In this document: positions 7,357-13,824 of the stretch, one piece after another
Layout: the number at the start of each line of letters is the position of its first letter
Numbering within the stretch: the first letter of the stretch is position 1
NCBI GenBank assembly: GCA_026989475.1
Contig: JALSJG010000112.1
Location: 1 to 20,006, forward strand
Source of the DNA: Thermaceae bacterium
GTDB lineage: Bacteria > Deinococcota > Deinococci > Deinococcales > Marinithermaceae
Reading direction: 5' to 3'
Length of the DNA: 20,006 bases
Position numbers and translations under genes: made by a program
The notes under the pieces: generated by a model
Database searches by the model: none
Told to the model about the DNA's origin: nothing
The model's input: only the letters and a program-made list of their open reading frames with translations

Positions 7357-9035
7357 GAGCGCGCCTCCTCGGGGGGCTCGGTGATCATGTCCTCGGTGCT
7401 GCCGCCGGCCGGGATCATGGGAAAGACCCCTTCCTCGGCCCTGACCCGGAACTCCGCGAGCACCGGCCCCGCTTCGCCAAGCGTCCTCTCGACCGCGGCC
7501 CCGAGCTCTTCTGGCCGCTCCACCCGGAAGGCCGGGATGCCGTAGGCCTCGGCGAGCTTGACGAAGTCCGGGTTCGAGTCGGCGAGGAAGACCTCGCTGT
7601 AGCGGTCCTCGTAAAAGAGGTCCTGCCACTGCCGCACCATGCCGAGAAAGCCGTTGTTCAAGAGCACGATCTTGACCGGGAGCCGGTACTTGGTGACGGT
7701 GGCGAGCTCCTGCAAGGTCATCTGGAAGGATCCGTCGCCGTCGAAGAGGATCACGGTCTCTTCGGGCCTCGCCACCTGAGCCCCGATCGCCGCGGGCAGA
7801 CCGAAGCCCATGGTCCCTAGACCCCCGGAGGTGAGGAAGCTCCGGGGGTGCTTCACCGGGTAGAACTGGGCGGCGAACATCTGGTGCTGGCCCACCCCCG
7901 TGGTGACCAGCGCCTCACCTCCGGTCGCCTCCCCGAACGCCTTAATCACCGCTTGGCTGCGTAGAACATCGTCTTCGGGGAAAGGAAGCGGGTACTCAGC
8001 CTGCCAATGCCGGATCCGGCGCCACCAGGGATCGATCCTTAACCGCTCGGCGCCATCCGCCAACCTTTCCGCAACCCAGGCGGCGTCCCCCACCACCGGA
8101 ATTTGAGCTTCGATGACTTTTCCGATGTCTGCGGGGTCGATGTTGACGTGGATCAGGGTCTTCAAGTTGGGGGCGAAGCGGGCCACGTCGCCGGTGACCC
8201 GGTCGTCGAAGCGGAGGCCGATCCCCAGGATCAGGTCGGCTTCGTGGATGGCCCGGTTGGCGGCGACGGTACCGTGCATGCCCGGCATGCCGAGGAAGCG
8301 GGGGTCGTCCGCCGCGACCACCCCGAGGCCATGCAGGGTGGCGATCGTAGGTATTCCCGTGCGCTCCACGAAGCGGCGGATCGGGTCGGCCGCGTGCTGG
8401 GCGCCCCCGCCCACCATCAGGACCGGGCGCTCGGCGGCGCGAAGCGCGGCGAGCGCGCGCTCGATCTGGCGGGGATGACCTTTATAGGTGGGCCGGTAGC
8501 CGGGAAGGTCGACGGCCTCCGGGAAGCTTCCGGTGAAGGTGTCGTTTTGCACGTCCTTGGGAAGGTCGATGAGCACCGGACCCGGCCGGCCCGTCCGCGC
8601 GATATGGAAGGCCTCCTTCACAATTCGCGGTAGGTCGTTTACGTCGGTGACCAGGTAGTTGTGCTTGGTGATGGGCATGGTGACCCCGGTGACGTCGGCC
8701 TCCTGGAAGGCGTCGGTCCCCACCGCGGTGGTGGGCACCTGGCCGGTGATCGCCACCAGGGGGGTGGCGTCCATCATCGCGTCGGCCAGAGGGGTGGTCA
8801 GGTTCAACGCCCCGGGACCGCTGGTGGCAAGCACCACCCCGACCCGGCCGCTCGCCCGGGCGTAGGCGGTGGCGGCGTGCCCCGCTCCCTGCTCGTGCCG
8901 GGTAAGGATGTGCCTGAGCTCCCTCCGGTGATACAGGGCGTCGTAGACCGGCATGATCGCGCCCCCGGGGTGGCCGAAGAGCACCTCGACCCCCTCCCGC
9001 ACGAGCGCCTCCAGTAAAACCTCAGCTCCCGTCAT
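7353..9035 (-). CDS. ilvB: Acetolactate synthase large (catalytic) subunit
   Basis: IlvB is the thiamine-diphosphate enzyme that joins two pyruvates, or pyruvate and 2-oxobutyrate, in the first shared step of valine, leucine and isoleucine synthesis. The 560-residue protein has the catalytic glutamate E48 in TRHEQGAGHAA, the GPGALNLTTPLADA stretch near 73-86, the central FAD-binding domain, and the ThDP/Mg motif GDGSFQMTLQEL (433-444) ending in NNGFLGMVRQWQ (460-471). The ATG at 9035 is preceded by GGGAGG at good spacing. It is the first large gene of the operon and lies directly behind a leader peptide and attenuator hairpin. Its stop overlaps the ilvN ATG. Confidence 0.96.
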   Translation of the reverse strand: MTGAEVLLEALVREGVEVLFGHPGGAIMPVYDALYHRRELRHILTRHEQGAGHAATAYARASGRVGVVLATSGPGALNLTTPLADAMMDATPLVAITGQVPTTAVGTDAFQEADVTGVTMPITKHNYLVTDVNDLPRIVKEAFHIARTGRPGPVLIDLPKDVQNDTFTGSFPEAVDLPGYRPTYKGHPRQIERALAALRAAERPVLMVGGGAQHAADPIRRFVERTGIPTIATLHGLGVVAADDPRFLGMPGMHGTVAANRAIHEADLILGIGLRFDDRVTGDVARFAPNLKTLIHVNIDPADIGKVIEAQIPVVGDAAWVAERLADGAERLRIDPWWRRIRHWQAEYPLPFPEDDVLRSQAVIKAFGEATGGEALVTTGVGQHQMFAAQFYPVKHPRSFLTSGGLGTMGFGLPAAIGAQVARPEETVILFDGDGSFQMTLQELATVTKYRLPVKIVLLNNGFLGMVRQWQDLFYEDRYSEVFLADSNPDFVKLAEAYGIPAFRVERPEELGAAVERTLGEAGPVLAEFRVRAEEGVFPMIPAGGSTEDMITEPPEEARS

Positions 9036-9047
9036 CTCCCGCCTCCC

Positions 9048-9082
9048 AAAACGAAAGGCCCCCGGGTTTTTCCCGGGGGCCT
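9048..9082 (-). terminator. ilv operon attenuator (intrinsic terminator)
   Basis: On the - strand an 11-bp perfect stem (AGGCCCCCGGG / CCCGGGGGCCT, loop AAAAA, bases 9082-9056) is followed at once by TTCGTTTT (9055-9048). It sits between the leader peptide and ilvB, 13 bases before the ilvB ATG, so transcription ending here would silence the whole operon. Its 5' arm can instead pair with a copy of the 3' arm (CCCGGGGGC) located inside the leader peptide gene, which gives an antiterminator. Confidence 0.88.
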
Positions 9083-9095
9083 GGGATGCCGCTTG

Positions 9096-9176
9096 CTATG
9101 CGCGCAAATCCCCCGCCCCCGGGCCGGAAATAAGGACTAGCCCTAGGACGAGGGAGAACACGGGACCTTGCGGCAT
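9096..9176 (-). CDS. ilv-leu operon leader peptide (26 residues)
   Basis: This small frame runs from ATG (9176-9174) to TAG (9098-9096). It encodes 26 residues beginning MPQGP, followed by VFSLVLGLVLI and a glycine-rich end (SGPGAGDLRA). Eight of the eleven residues 6-16 are Val, Leu or Ile, exactly the end products of the downstream operon. The control codons include CTA twice, CTT and ATT, unusual in a genome that strongly prefers C/G-ending codons and suited to sensing charged tRNA. There is no Shine-Dalgarno; the predicted transcript starts 3-5 bases upstream, so initiation would be essentially leaderless. Starvation should stall ribosomes at residues 9-16 and favour the antiterminator. 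The peptide itself is probably not functional. Confidence 0.87.
   Translation of the reverse strand: MPQGPVFSLVLGLVLISGPGAGDLRA
9115..9123 (-). promoter_or_regulatory. Predicted antiterminator segment inside the leader gene
   Basis: The nine bases CCCGGGGGC (codons 18-21 of the leader) are an exact copy of the main part of the terminator 3' arm. They are therefore perfectly complementary to GCCCCCGGG in the terminator 5' arm (9080-9072). A ribosome stalled at the Leu/Val/Ile codons leaves this segment free to pair and prevents the terminator; one that reaches the stop codon covers it. A second 7-bp pairing, ATGCCGC (9176-9170) with GCGGCAT (9092-9086), could mask the leader start. Confidence 0.65.
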
Positions 9177-9186
9177 CTTGTGGGCG

Positions 9187-9215
9187 ATTCTAGGGCGAGC
9201 GGCGGCGCCCGTCAA
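9187..9215 (-). promoter_or_regulatory. Promoter of the ilvBNC-leuA operon
   Basis: On the - strand TTGACG (9215-9210) and TAGAAT (9192-9187) are separated by exactly 17 bases, a near-consensus sigma-70-type promoter. The start of transcription should fall near 9180, just before the leader ATG. The spacer holds a GGGCG/CGCCC inverted repeat that could be an operator or mere chance. The promoter begins three bases after the stop of the upstream ABC permease gene, with no terminator between. Confidence 0.85.
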
Positions 9216-9217
9216 GG

Positions 9218-10387
9218 CTAGTTACGGAAGACGACCTCCTCCCGCTTAAAGGCGAGCGCGGCGAGGAAGAGGGCCGCCGCCGCATAAAAGAGCGTCGAGC
9301 CCCAGGCGAGGACATAGGCGAGAAGGCTAGCTTTGGCCCGGAGTACCCCGTCGAGGAGCATCATCGGGCCCGCTACCGGAATCAGGTAAAGAAGCGGGTT
9401 CGGCTCGAGAAAGCTCGAGGCCATGCCCAAAAGCACCGCCGGGAGCACCAGCACCATGTACAAAAACCCCATGTAGGTCTGGGCCTCCCGGTAAGTCTTG
9501 GCGAGCATCCCGAGGAAGATCATCACGCCCACGGCGAAGGCGGCGAAGAGCACCCCGGTCACCAAAGAGGCAAAGAGCGCCTCGGCCCCGAGGCGAAAAG
9601 AGAACGTCTCCGCCCCCCCGTCGGGTAAGGCCGCGCTCCTCGTCTGCAGGAGCCAGCCCCCGAGCACGAGACCGCCGACGCCGCTCGCGGTGGAGAGCAC
9701 CGCCGCCACCATCGCCGCCCCAGCCTTACCAAGGAGGATCGCGCCGGTGGGGGCGGGGACCGCGAGCAGCACCTCGAGCGTGCCCCGCTCCTTCTCCCCC
9801 GCGGTGGCGTCGGATACCACCGGCATCGCCCCCGTGAGGATGAACATAAGGAGCATCATCGGCACCAAAAACCCGAAGAACCCGGCTTCCCGGGCCTCGG
9901 GCGGGGAGACGTCGACGAACTCGAGCTGGAAGGGCTCGAGCACCCGGGGATCGAGCCCCGCCTCCAAAAGGCGCGCCTCTACCAGCGACGACTTGTAACG
10001 CCCGAGCGCGTGCTCGATCCGCCCCTTTAGGACCTCGGCCTTCATCCCACCCTGGGCGAGGGCAAGGTAGACGGTCACCCGGCCCTCAAAAAAGACGATC
10101 CCCGCGTCCGCCCTTCCCTCCCGCACTGCGGCCTCGGGGTCGGGGTCGGGTATCGCCAAAAGGCCCACCCTTGCGAGCTCCTCTTTAAGGCCCAAAGGCA
10201 TGTTCCGAACCGCGACCCGGTGGGCCTCGGTGGCGGCCTGGGTGCTGAGCCTTTCCACCAGGTAGGTGGGGCCGAACATGAAAAGCGGCATCAGCACCAC
10301 CGGGAGCACGATCTGGTTGAGGACCGCCCTGCGGTCCCGGAAAAAGCTCAAAAGCTCCTTCCAGAAGACGTTCAGGCTAGGCGACAC
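9218..10387 (-). CDS. ABC-2 type permease, NatB-like
   Basis: The 389-residue membrane protein is the permease partner of the ATPase encoded just upstream. It has an N-terminal transmembrane segment (VLNQIVLPVVLMPLFMFG), a large extracytoplasmic domain of roughly residues 40-170, then about five transmembrane segments. The ABC-2 exporter coupling segment VVSDATAGEKERGTLEVLL follows the second membrane span. This layout fits the NatB/ABC-2 family, whose Bacillus member exports Na+ with NatA; the substrate here cannot be told. I chose GTG 10387 because GGAGG lies four bases upstream and the protein then starts at the membrane-proximal FWKELLSFFRDRR segment. It overlaps the ATPase gene by 11 bases. 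It is the last gene of the string that starts at trpS. Confidence 0.82.
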   Translation of the reverse strand: MSPSLNVFWKELLSFFRDRRAVLNQIVLPVVLMPLFMFGPTYLVERLSTQAATEAHRVAVRNMPLGLKEELARVGLLAIPDPDPEAAVREGRADAGIVFFEGRVTVYLALAQGGMKAEVLKGRIEHALGRYKSSLVEARLLEAGLDPRVLEPFQLEFVDVSPPEAREAGFFGFLVPMMLLMFILTGAMPVVSDATAGEKERGTLEVLLAVPAPTGAILLGKAGAAMVAAVLSTASGVGGLVLGGWLLQTRSAALPDGGAETFSFRLGAEALFASLVTGVLFAAFAVGVMIFLGMLAKTYREAQTYMGFLYMVLVLPAVLLGMASSFLEPNPLLYLIPVAGPMMLLDGVLRAKASLLAYVLAWGSTLFYAAAALFLAALAFKREEVVFRN

Positions 10388-11111
10388 CGGCCTCCACCTC
10401 CCGCACCGCCTGGATGAAGGCGTGCTCGAGCGTGCGGGCGCCATAGCGGCGCTTCGCCTCCTCCAGCGGGCCCACAAAGATGAGCCGCCCCCGGTACAAA
10501 AACCCCACCCGGTCGGCGAGCTCCTCGGCCTCGGGAAGCACGTGGGTGGAGTAGAGCACCGCCCGGCCGGCCCTTTTCTCCGCCTCTACCCGGTCCAAAA
10601 GCGCCCGGCGAGCGAAGACGTCGAGGGCGGCGGTAGGCTCGTCCAAAAGCAGCACCTCGGGGCGGTGCAAAAACGCGCGGGCGACCAGGATTTTCTGGCG
10701 CATCCCGCTCGACATCGCCAATACCGGGCGGAAAAGCGCCTCCCCCAGGTCGAAATCGCGGTCGAGCTCGGCGATCCGCGCCTCGAGCGCTTCGGCCGCC
10801 AGGTCGTAAAACCGCCCGAAGAAGATCAGGTGCTCCCTTCCGGTGAGCCGCTCGTAAAGCCCCATCCCACCGGTGACGTACCCCACCCGCTTCCGCACCT
10901 CAAGCGGGGACCTCCGGGGATCGAGCCCGGCGATCGAAAGGGCCTGTGCCTCCGCGCGGATCAATCCGAGCAGGGCCCTAAGGGTCGTCGTCTTTCCCGC
11001 CCCGTTCGGCCCCAAAAGGGCGAATACCTCGCCCGGGCGCACCTCGAAATCGAGGCCAGAAAGCACTTGCGTCCGGCCGTAGCGCTTTTTGAGGCCGCGA
11101 ACCTGGATCAC
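10377..11111 (-). CDS. ABC transporter ATP-binding protein, NatA-like
   Basis: This 244-residue nucleotide-binding protein powers the permease encoded immediately downstream. Walker A is GPNGAGKT (34-41), the signature is SSGMRQK (133-139), Walker B with catalytic Glu is LLLDEP (152-157), the D-loop is ALD, and the switch His is H189 (YSTH). The Q-loop region reads GYVTGGMGLYERLTGREHL without an obvious glutamine, a variation I associate with NatA-type ABC-2 exporters. The start is GTG 11111, overlapping the preceding stop as GTGA. Export of ions, a drug or a peptide are all possible. Confidence 0.88.
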   Translation of the reverse strand: MIQVRGLKKRYGRTQVLSGLDFEVRPGEVFALLGPNGAGKTTTLRALLGLIRAEAQALSIAGLDPRRSPLEVRKRVGYVTGGMGLYERLTGREHLIFFGRFYDLAAEALEARIAELDRDFDLGEALFRPVLAMSSGMRQKILVARAFLHRPEVLLLDEPTAALDVFARRALLDRVEAEKRAGRAVLYSTHVLPEAEELADRVGFLYRGRLIFVGPLEEAKRRYGARTLEHAFIQAVREVEAGVA

Positions 11112-11437
11112 GAAAAGAGGCTCTCCCAGTACTCGGGGTCGAACCCCACCGCGAAGCTCCCGTCCTCGAAGACCAGGATCGGTCGGATGAGAAGACCAGG
11201 GTCCTCGCGGATCGCCTGGAGCCAGGCCTCGGGGTCCTGGTTTTTGAGCTCCTTGTAGCGCTTGTGGCGGCGGCGCAGGGCGCCGTCGCCGAACTCGGCG
11301 ATGATCGTTCGAATGAGCGCTTCCGGAGGGGGTTCCTTGGTGTAGTCGACGAAACGGTAGGCGACGCCGTGGGCGTCCAGCCAGTCCCGGGCCTTTTGGC
11401 AGGTTCGGCAGCCCTTCTTGCAGTAAAAGGTCACCAC
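11108..11437 (-). CDS. Spx/ArsC-like thioredoxin-fold protein
   Basis: The protein (109 residues from GTG 11437) has the ArsC/Spx thioredoxin fold, with KKGCRTCQKARDWLDAHG at the N-terminus holding C10-x-x-C13 plus C6, and the cis-Pro region LLIRPILVFEDG near the C-terminus. The CxxC pair resembles Spx and YffB rather than classic arsenate reductases with a lone CX5R-type site. It may be a thiol-redox regulator, a glutathione- or bacillithiol-linked reductase, or arsenate reductase; the sequence does not decide. GTG 11437 is six bases from AGGAGG (11449-11444), whereas the earlier GTG 11443 touches it. It lies 10 bases after the small gene upstream and is coupled to the ABC ATPase. Confidence 0.75.
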   Translation of the reverse strand: MVTFYCKKGCRTCQKARDWLDAHGVAYRFVDYTKEPPPEALIRTIIAEFGDGALRRRHKRYKELKNQDPEAWLQAIREDPGLLIRPILVFEDGSFAVGFDPEYWESLFS

Positions 11438-11447
11438 ACCCACCCTC

Positions 11448-11723
11448 CTAGTCCGCCTTGGCGGTCTCGTGGTCGAAGACGACCCGGGCCGCCTCCAGCG
11501 TGGCCAGGAGCACCTCGGAATCCTCGAGGTCCTCCGCCGCCAGCACCACGCCGGGAACCGGCTCCGGCAGGCCGTTTAGGTAGATCGCGTAGTAGCGATG
11601 CCCGGGCACGGGCCTGAGCTCCACCGAGCGCACGCCGCGCTCGGTCATCCAGGCCTGAATCCGGGCGCCAGTCGCCGGATCGCAGCCGGAGAAACCCTTC
11701 GCGTCCACCCGACAACGCTCCAT
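11448..11723 (-). CDS. Small protein of unknown function, paralog of its upstream neighbour
   Basis: I do not recognise a family. The 91-residue protein reads IQAWMTERGVRSVELRPVPG, then YYAIYLNGLPEPVPGVVLAA and EVLLATLEAARVVFDHE. Line by line this matches the next gene upstream (AWM.E.GV..V.L.P....YAI..N.....PGV.L....L.D...LL..L..A). It has no signal peptide or membrane segment, and two early cysteines (C4, C14) that the paralog lacks. I chose ATG 11723 because AGGGGG lies seven bases upstream and the length then equals the paralog; a GTG at 11729 is also possible. It sits between rpiA/paralog and the Spx-like gene in one transcription unit, 11 bases after the paralog's stop. Confidence 0.7.
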   Translation of the reverse strand: MERCRVDAKGFSGCDPATGARIQAWMTERGVRSVELRPVPGHRYYAIYLNGLPEPVPGVVLAAEDLEDSEVLLATLEAARVVFDHETAKAD

Positions 11724-11734
11724 ATGCACACCCC

Positions 11735-12010
11735 CTAATCACGAAGGTTGAGCTCTTCGTAATAAATACTAAGGGCTTCACGCAAAAGTTCCAAGAGCGC
11801 GCCGGGATCGTGCAGGGCCCCCTTGGGCAGGTAGACCCCGGGAACCTCCCGGGTATCGGCGTTGAAGCGGATCGCGTAGCCCGTCCCCTGGGGCACGAGG
11901 AGGACCTCCCCCACCCCCGCCTCCTGCATCCAGGCGAGCACCGGCTTGGCGGCCTCAAGCGGCAGCCCCTCCGGCCACTTCCCCCAAAGCGCGATCCGGA
12001 TCCGCTTCAA
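11735..12010 (-). CDS. Small protein of unknown function, paralog of its downstream neighbour
   Basis: No family is recognised. The 91-residue soluble protein starts MKRIRIALWGKWPEG and then shows LAWMQEAGVGEVLLVPQGTGYAIRFN, EVPGVYLPKGALHDPGALLELL and an acidic end (YYEELNLRD). The alternation of helix-like and strand-like stretches and the match to the adjacent gene suggest a small alpha/beta domain that arose by tandem duplication. The start is TTG 12010, overlapping the rpiA stop by three bases (TTGA); no strong Shine-Dalgarno is seen, so it is probably translated by coupling to rpiA. Context (peroxiredoxin, rpiA, Spx-like) hints at a housekeeping or redox setting but does not prove one. 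Confidence 0.7.
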   Translation of the reverse strand: MKRIRIALWGKWPEGLPLEAAKPVLAWMQEAGVGEVLLVPQGTGYAIRFNADTREVPGVYLPKGALHDPGALLELLREALSIYYEELNLRD

Positions 12011-12690
12011 GGCTTCACCACCCGGAGCCCCTCGGGGCCGGCAAGGTAAGCAAGGTCGGCCATGCCGAGGAAGAGCCCGTGCTCCACCACCCCGGGGATC
12101 TCGGAAAGGCGCGCGGCGAGCGCAAAAGGGTCCGCGATCGGTCCAAGGTGGAGGTCCGCGAGGTAGTGGCCGTGGTCGCTCAGGAGCGGCTCACCCTCCC
12201 GGGTCCGAAGCCGGGGCTCGCCCCCGAGGGCGGCGAGCTCAACCAGGGTGCGCCGGTACCCAAAGGGCACCACTTCCACCGGCAGGGGAAACCGCTCGCC
12301 GAGCCGTGAAACCCACTTGGTGTAATCGGCGACGACCACGAAGGTCCTGGCCGATCGCTCGACGATCTTCTCCCCCAGGAGCGCCCCGCCCCCGCCCTTG
12401 GTAAGGGAAAGGCCCGGGGCCACCTCGTCGGCGCCGTCGATCGCCAGGTCCACCCCCTCGGGGCCGAGCTCGGCGAGGGGGATCCCCGCCTCCTCGGCGA
12501 GACGGGCGGTGGCCCTCGAGGTGGGCACGCCGACGATCTCCTGGAGTTCCCCCCGTTGGATCCGGGCGCCGAGCTCGAGGATGGCGTAGCGCACCGTGCT
12601 CCCCGTCCCGAGCCCCACCACCATCCCGTCCTGCACGTGGCGGAGTGCGGCCAGGGCGGCCTCCTTCTTGTAGCGCTCAAGCTCCGGCAT
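12007..12690 (-). CDS. rpiA: Ribose-5-phosphate isomerase A
   Basis: RpiA interconverts ribose 5-phosphate and ribulose 5-phosphate in the non-oxidative pentose phosphate pathway. The 227-residue length agrees with the Thermus enzyme as I recall it. Visible motifs are GLGTGST (26-32, phosphate loop), DGADEV (85-90) and TKGGGGALLGEKI (97-109), which carries the catalytic base E107. The PVEVVPFG and SDHGHYLADL segments complete the family pattern. The ATG at 12690 lies inside the end of bcp (14-base overlap). No sign of truncation is seen. Confidence 0.95.
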   Translation of the reverse strand: MPELERYKKEAALAALRHVQDGMVVGLGTGSTVRYAILELGARIQRGELQEIVGVPTSRATARLAEEAGIPLAELGPEGVDLAIDGADEVAPGLSLTKGGGGALLGEKIVERSARTFVVVADYTKWVSRLGERFPLPVEVVPFGYRRTLVELAALGGEPRLRTREGEPLLSDHGHYLADLHLGPIADPFALAARLSEIPGVVEHGLFLGMADLAYLAGPEGLRVVKP

Positions 12691-13141
12691 CGAGCGCCTC
12701 CAACACCTTTAGCGGGTGTTCCTCGGGCTTTGCCCGCTTGATGCGGAAGACCACCCGCCCCTCGGGGTCGATCAGGTAGGTGTGGCGAAGGGTGCCTTCG
12801 CTTTTCTTCCCGTAAAGGTTCTTAACCCCCCAGGCCCCGTAGGCTCGGATCACCCTCGCCTCGGGGTCCGAGAGCAGCGGGAAGGGCACGCCGAGCCTCT
12901 CGGCAAAGCGCCTCTGCACCTCGGGGGGATCGGCGCTAATCCCGAGCACGGCCGCGCCCCGGGCCTCGAACTCGGGGTAGTGCGCGACGAAAGCCCGCAC
13001 CTCGCGGGTGCACCCCGGGGTCAGGGCCTTGGGGTAAAAGAAGACCACCACCGGCCGGCCCCGGTAGTCGGCGAGGCGGTGGACCTTTCCGTCCTGGTCG
13101 GGCAGGGAGAAGTCGGGAGCAAACTCGCCTATCTCCGGCAT
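12677..13141 (-). CDS. bcp: Peroxiredoxin, Bcp/PrxQ type
   Basis: This 154-residue thiol peroxidase reduces H2O2 and organic hydroperoxides. The active site is ALTPGCTREVRAF with T41 and peroxidatic C44; FFYPKALTPGC and RHTYLIDPEGRVVFR are typical of Bcp. The cysteine five residues after the first in many Bcp proteins is absent (C-T-R-E-V-R), and no other Cys is present, so it should work as a 1-Cys enzyme using an outside thiol. The ATG at 13141 is seven bases after TATAGT, so a leaderless transcript is likely; GTG 13150 would lie inside that -10 box. It overlaps rpiA by 14 bases. Confidence 0.92.
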   Translation of the reverse strand: MPEIGEFAPDFSLPDQDGKVHRLADYRGRPVVVFFYPKALTPGCTREVRAFVAHYPEFEARGAAVLGISADPPEVQRRFAERLGVPFPLLSDPEARVIRAYGAWGVKNLYGKKSEGTLRHTYLIDPEGRVVFRIKRAKPEEHPLKVLEALDAGA

Positions 13142-13148
13142 CGCCGCC

Positions 13149-13154
13149 ACTATA
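13149..13154 (-). promoter_or_regulatory. -10 box of a leaderless bcp promoter
   Basis: On the - strand TATAGT (13154-13149) is followed by seven bases and the bcp ATG, the standard geometry for a leaderless mRNA. The box overlaps the last codons and stop of scpA (GTA TAG). No -35 match is seen in the scpA coding sequence. It would let bcp-rpiA and downstream genes be expressed apart from trpS-scpA. Confidence 0.6.
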
Positions 13155-13824
13155 CCGCCTCCGTGAGCTCGCCCCCCTCGGCCCTTTGCTCGACCTCGAT
13201 GGGCCCGTAGGGCTGGGATTGGAAAAGCGCCACCCAGCCCCGGCGGGCGGCCTCCAAGAGGGCGGCGAGGTGCACCGCCCGGGGGCCGAAGCGCCTGGGG
13301 GCGAGCTCGTCGAAGGAAAGCCGCGGCCGGGCGGCGAGCAGGGCGCGGATCCGCCGCCAGGCCTCCCTCAGGCCAAAGCCCGCGATCGCCGCCAGCACCG
13401 GGCGGGGGCGGGCCGGCGGAGCCAGCCGGGCGAGCCTTCGGACGTCGGCGGCGGCGAGCCGGGCGCGGCCGGGGATCGGGGCCGGGGGCAGGGGGATCAC
13501 GTTCCGGCGGGCCTCGGCCCGCCTGGCGAGTTCCGAGGCCGCCGCCTCGAGGTCAACGAGCGCGGCCACCGTGCGTTCGGCCTCGAGCTCGGGGGCCTCC
13601 TCGGGCTCCTCCCCGGAGCCCAGCCAAAGGAGCACCAGCGCCGCGAGCTCGGGGGCGAGCCGAGCCCGCTCAAGAAGCGGCCAGCCCTCGGCCTGGGCCA
13701 GGGCCTGGGCCAAGAGCTCGGAAAGGGGAAGCGCCTCCGGGCGGATTCGCCCCGTGTGGAGCGCCTCCTTGAGTTCGCGGGCGCTCCCTTCGAAGTCCCG
13801 GAACGAAAGGACTAATCTTCCCAA
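13150..13824 (-). CDS. scpA: Segregation and condensation protein A (kleisin)
   Basis: ScpA is the kleisin that bridges the SMC heads and binds ScpB in the bacterial condensin. The 224-residue protein is short and Ala/Arg/Leu rich. It begins LVLSFRDFEGSARELKEAL (compare the family F-x-GPLDLLL opening), has a helical middle with ARLAPELAALVLLWLG, and ends in a winged-helix domain (LSFDELAPRRFGPRAVHLAALLEAARRGWVALFQSQPYGPIEV). The C-terminal domain is the strongest evidence; the N-terminal GPLDLLL motif is degenerate. The start is TTG 13824, overlapping the end of trpS by 13 bases. Neither scpB nor smc is in the window. Confidence 0.75.
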   Translation of the reverse strand: MGRLVLSFRDFEGSARELKEALHTGRIRPEALPLSELLAQALAQAEGWPLLERARLAPELAALVLLWLGSGEEPEEAPELEAERTVAALVDLEAAASELARRAEARRNVIPLPPAPIPGRARLAAADVRRLARLAPPARPRPVLAAIAGFGLREAWRRIRALLAARPRLSFDELAPRRFGPRAVHLAALLEAARRGWVALFQSQPYGPIEVEQRAEGGELTEAV

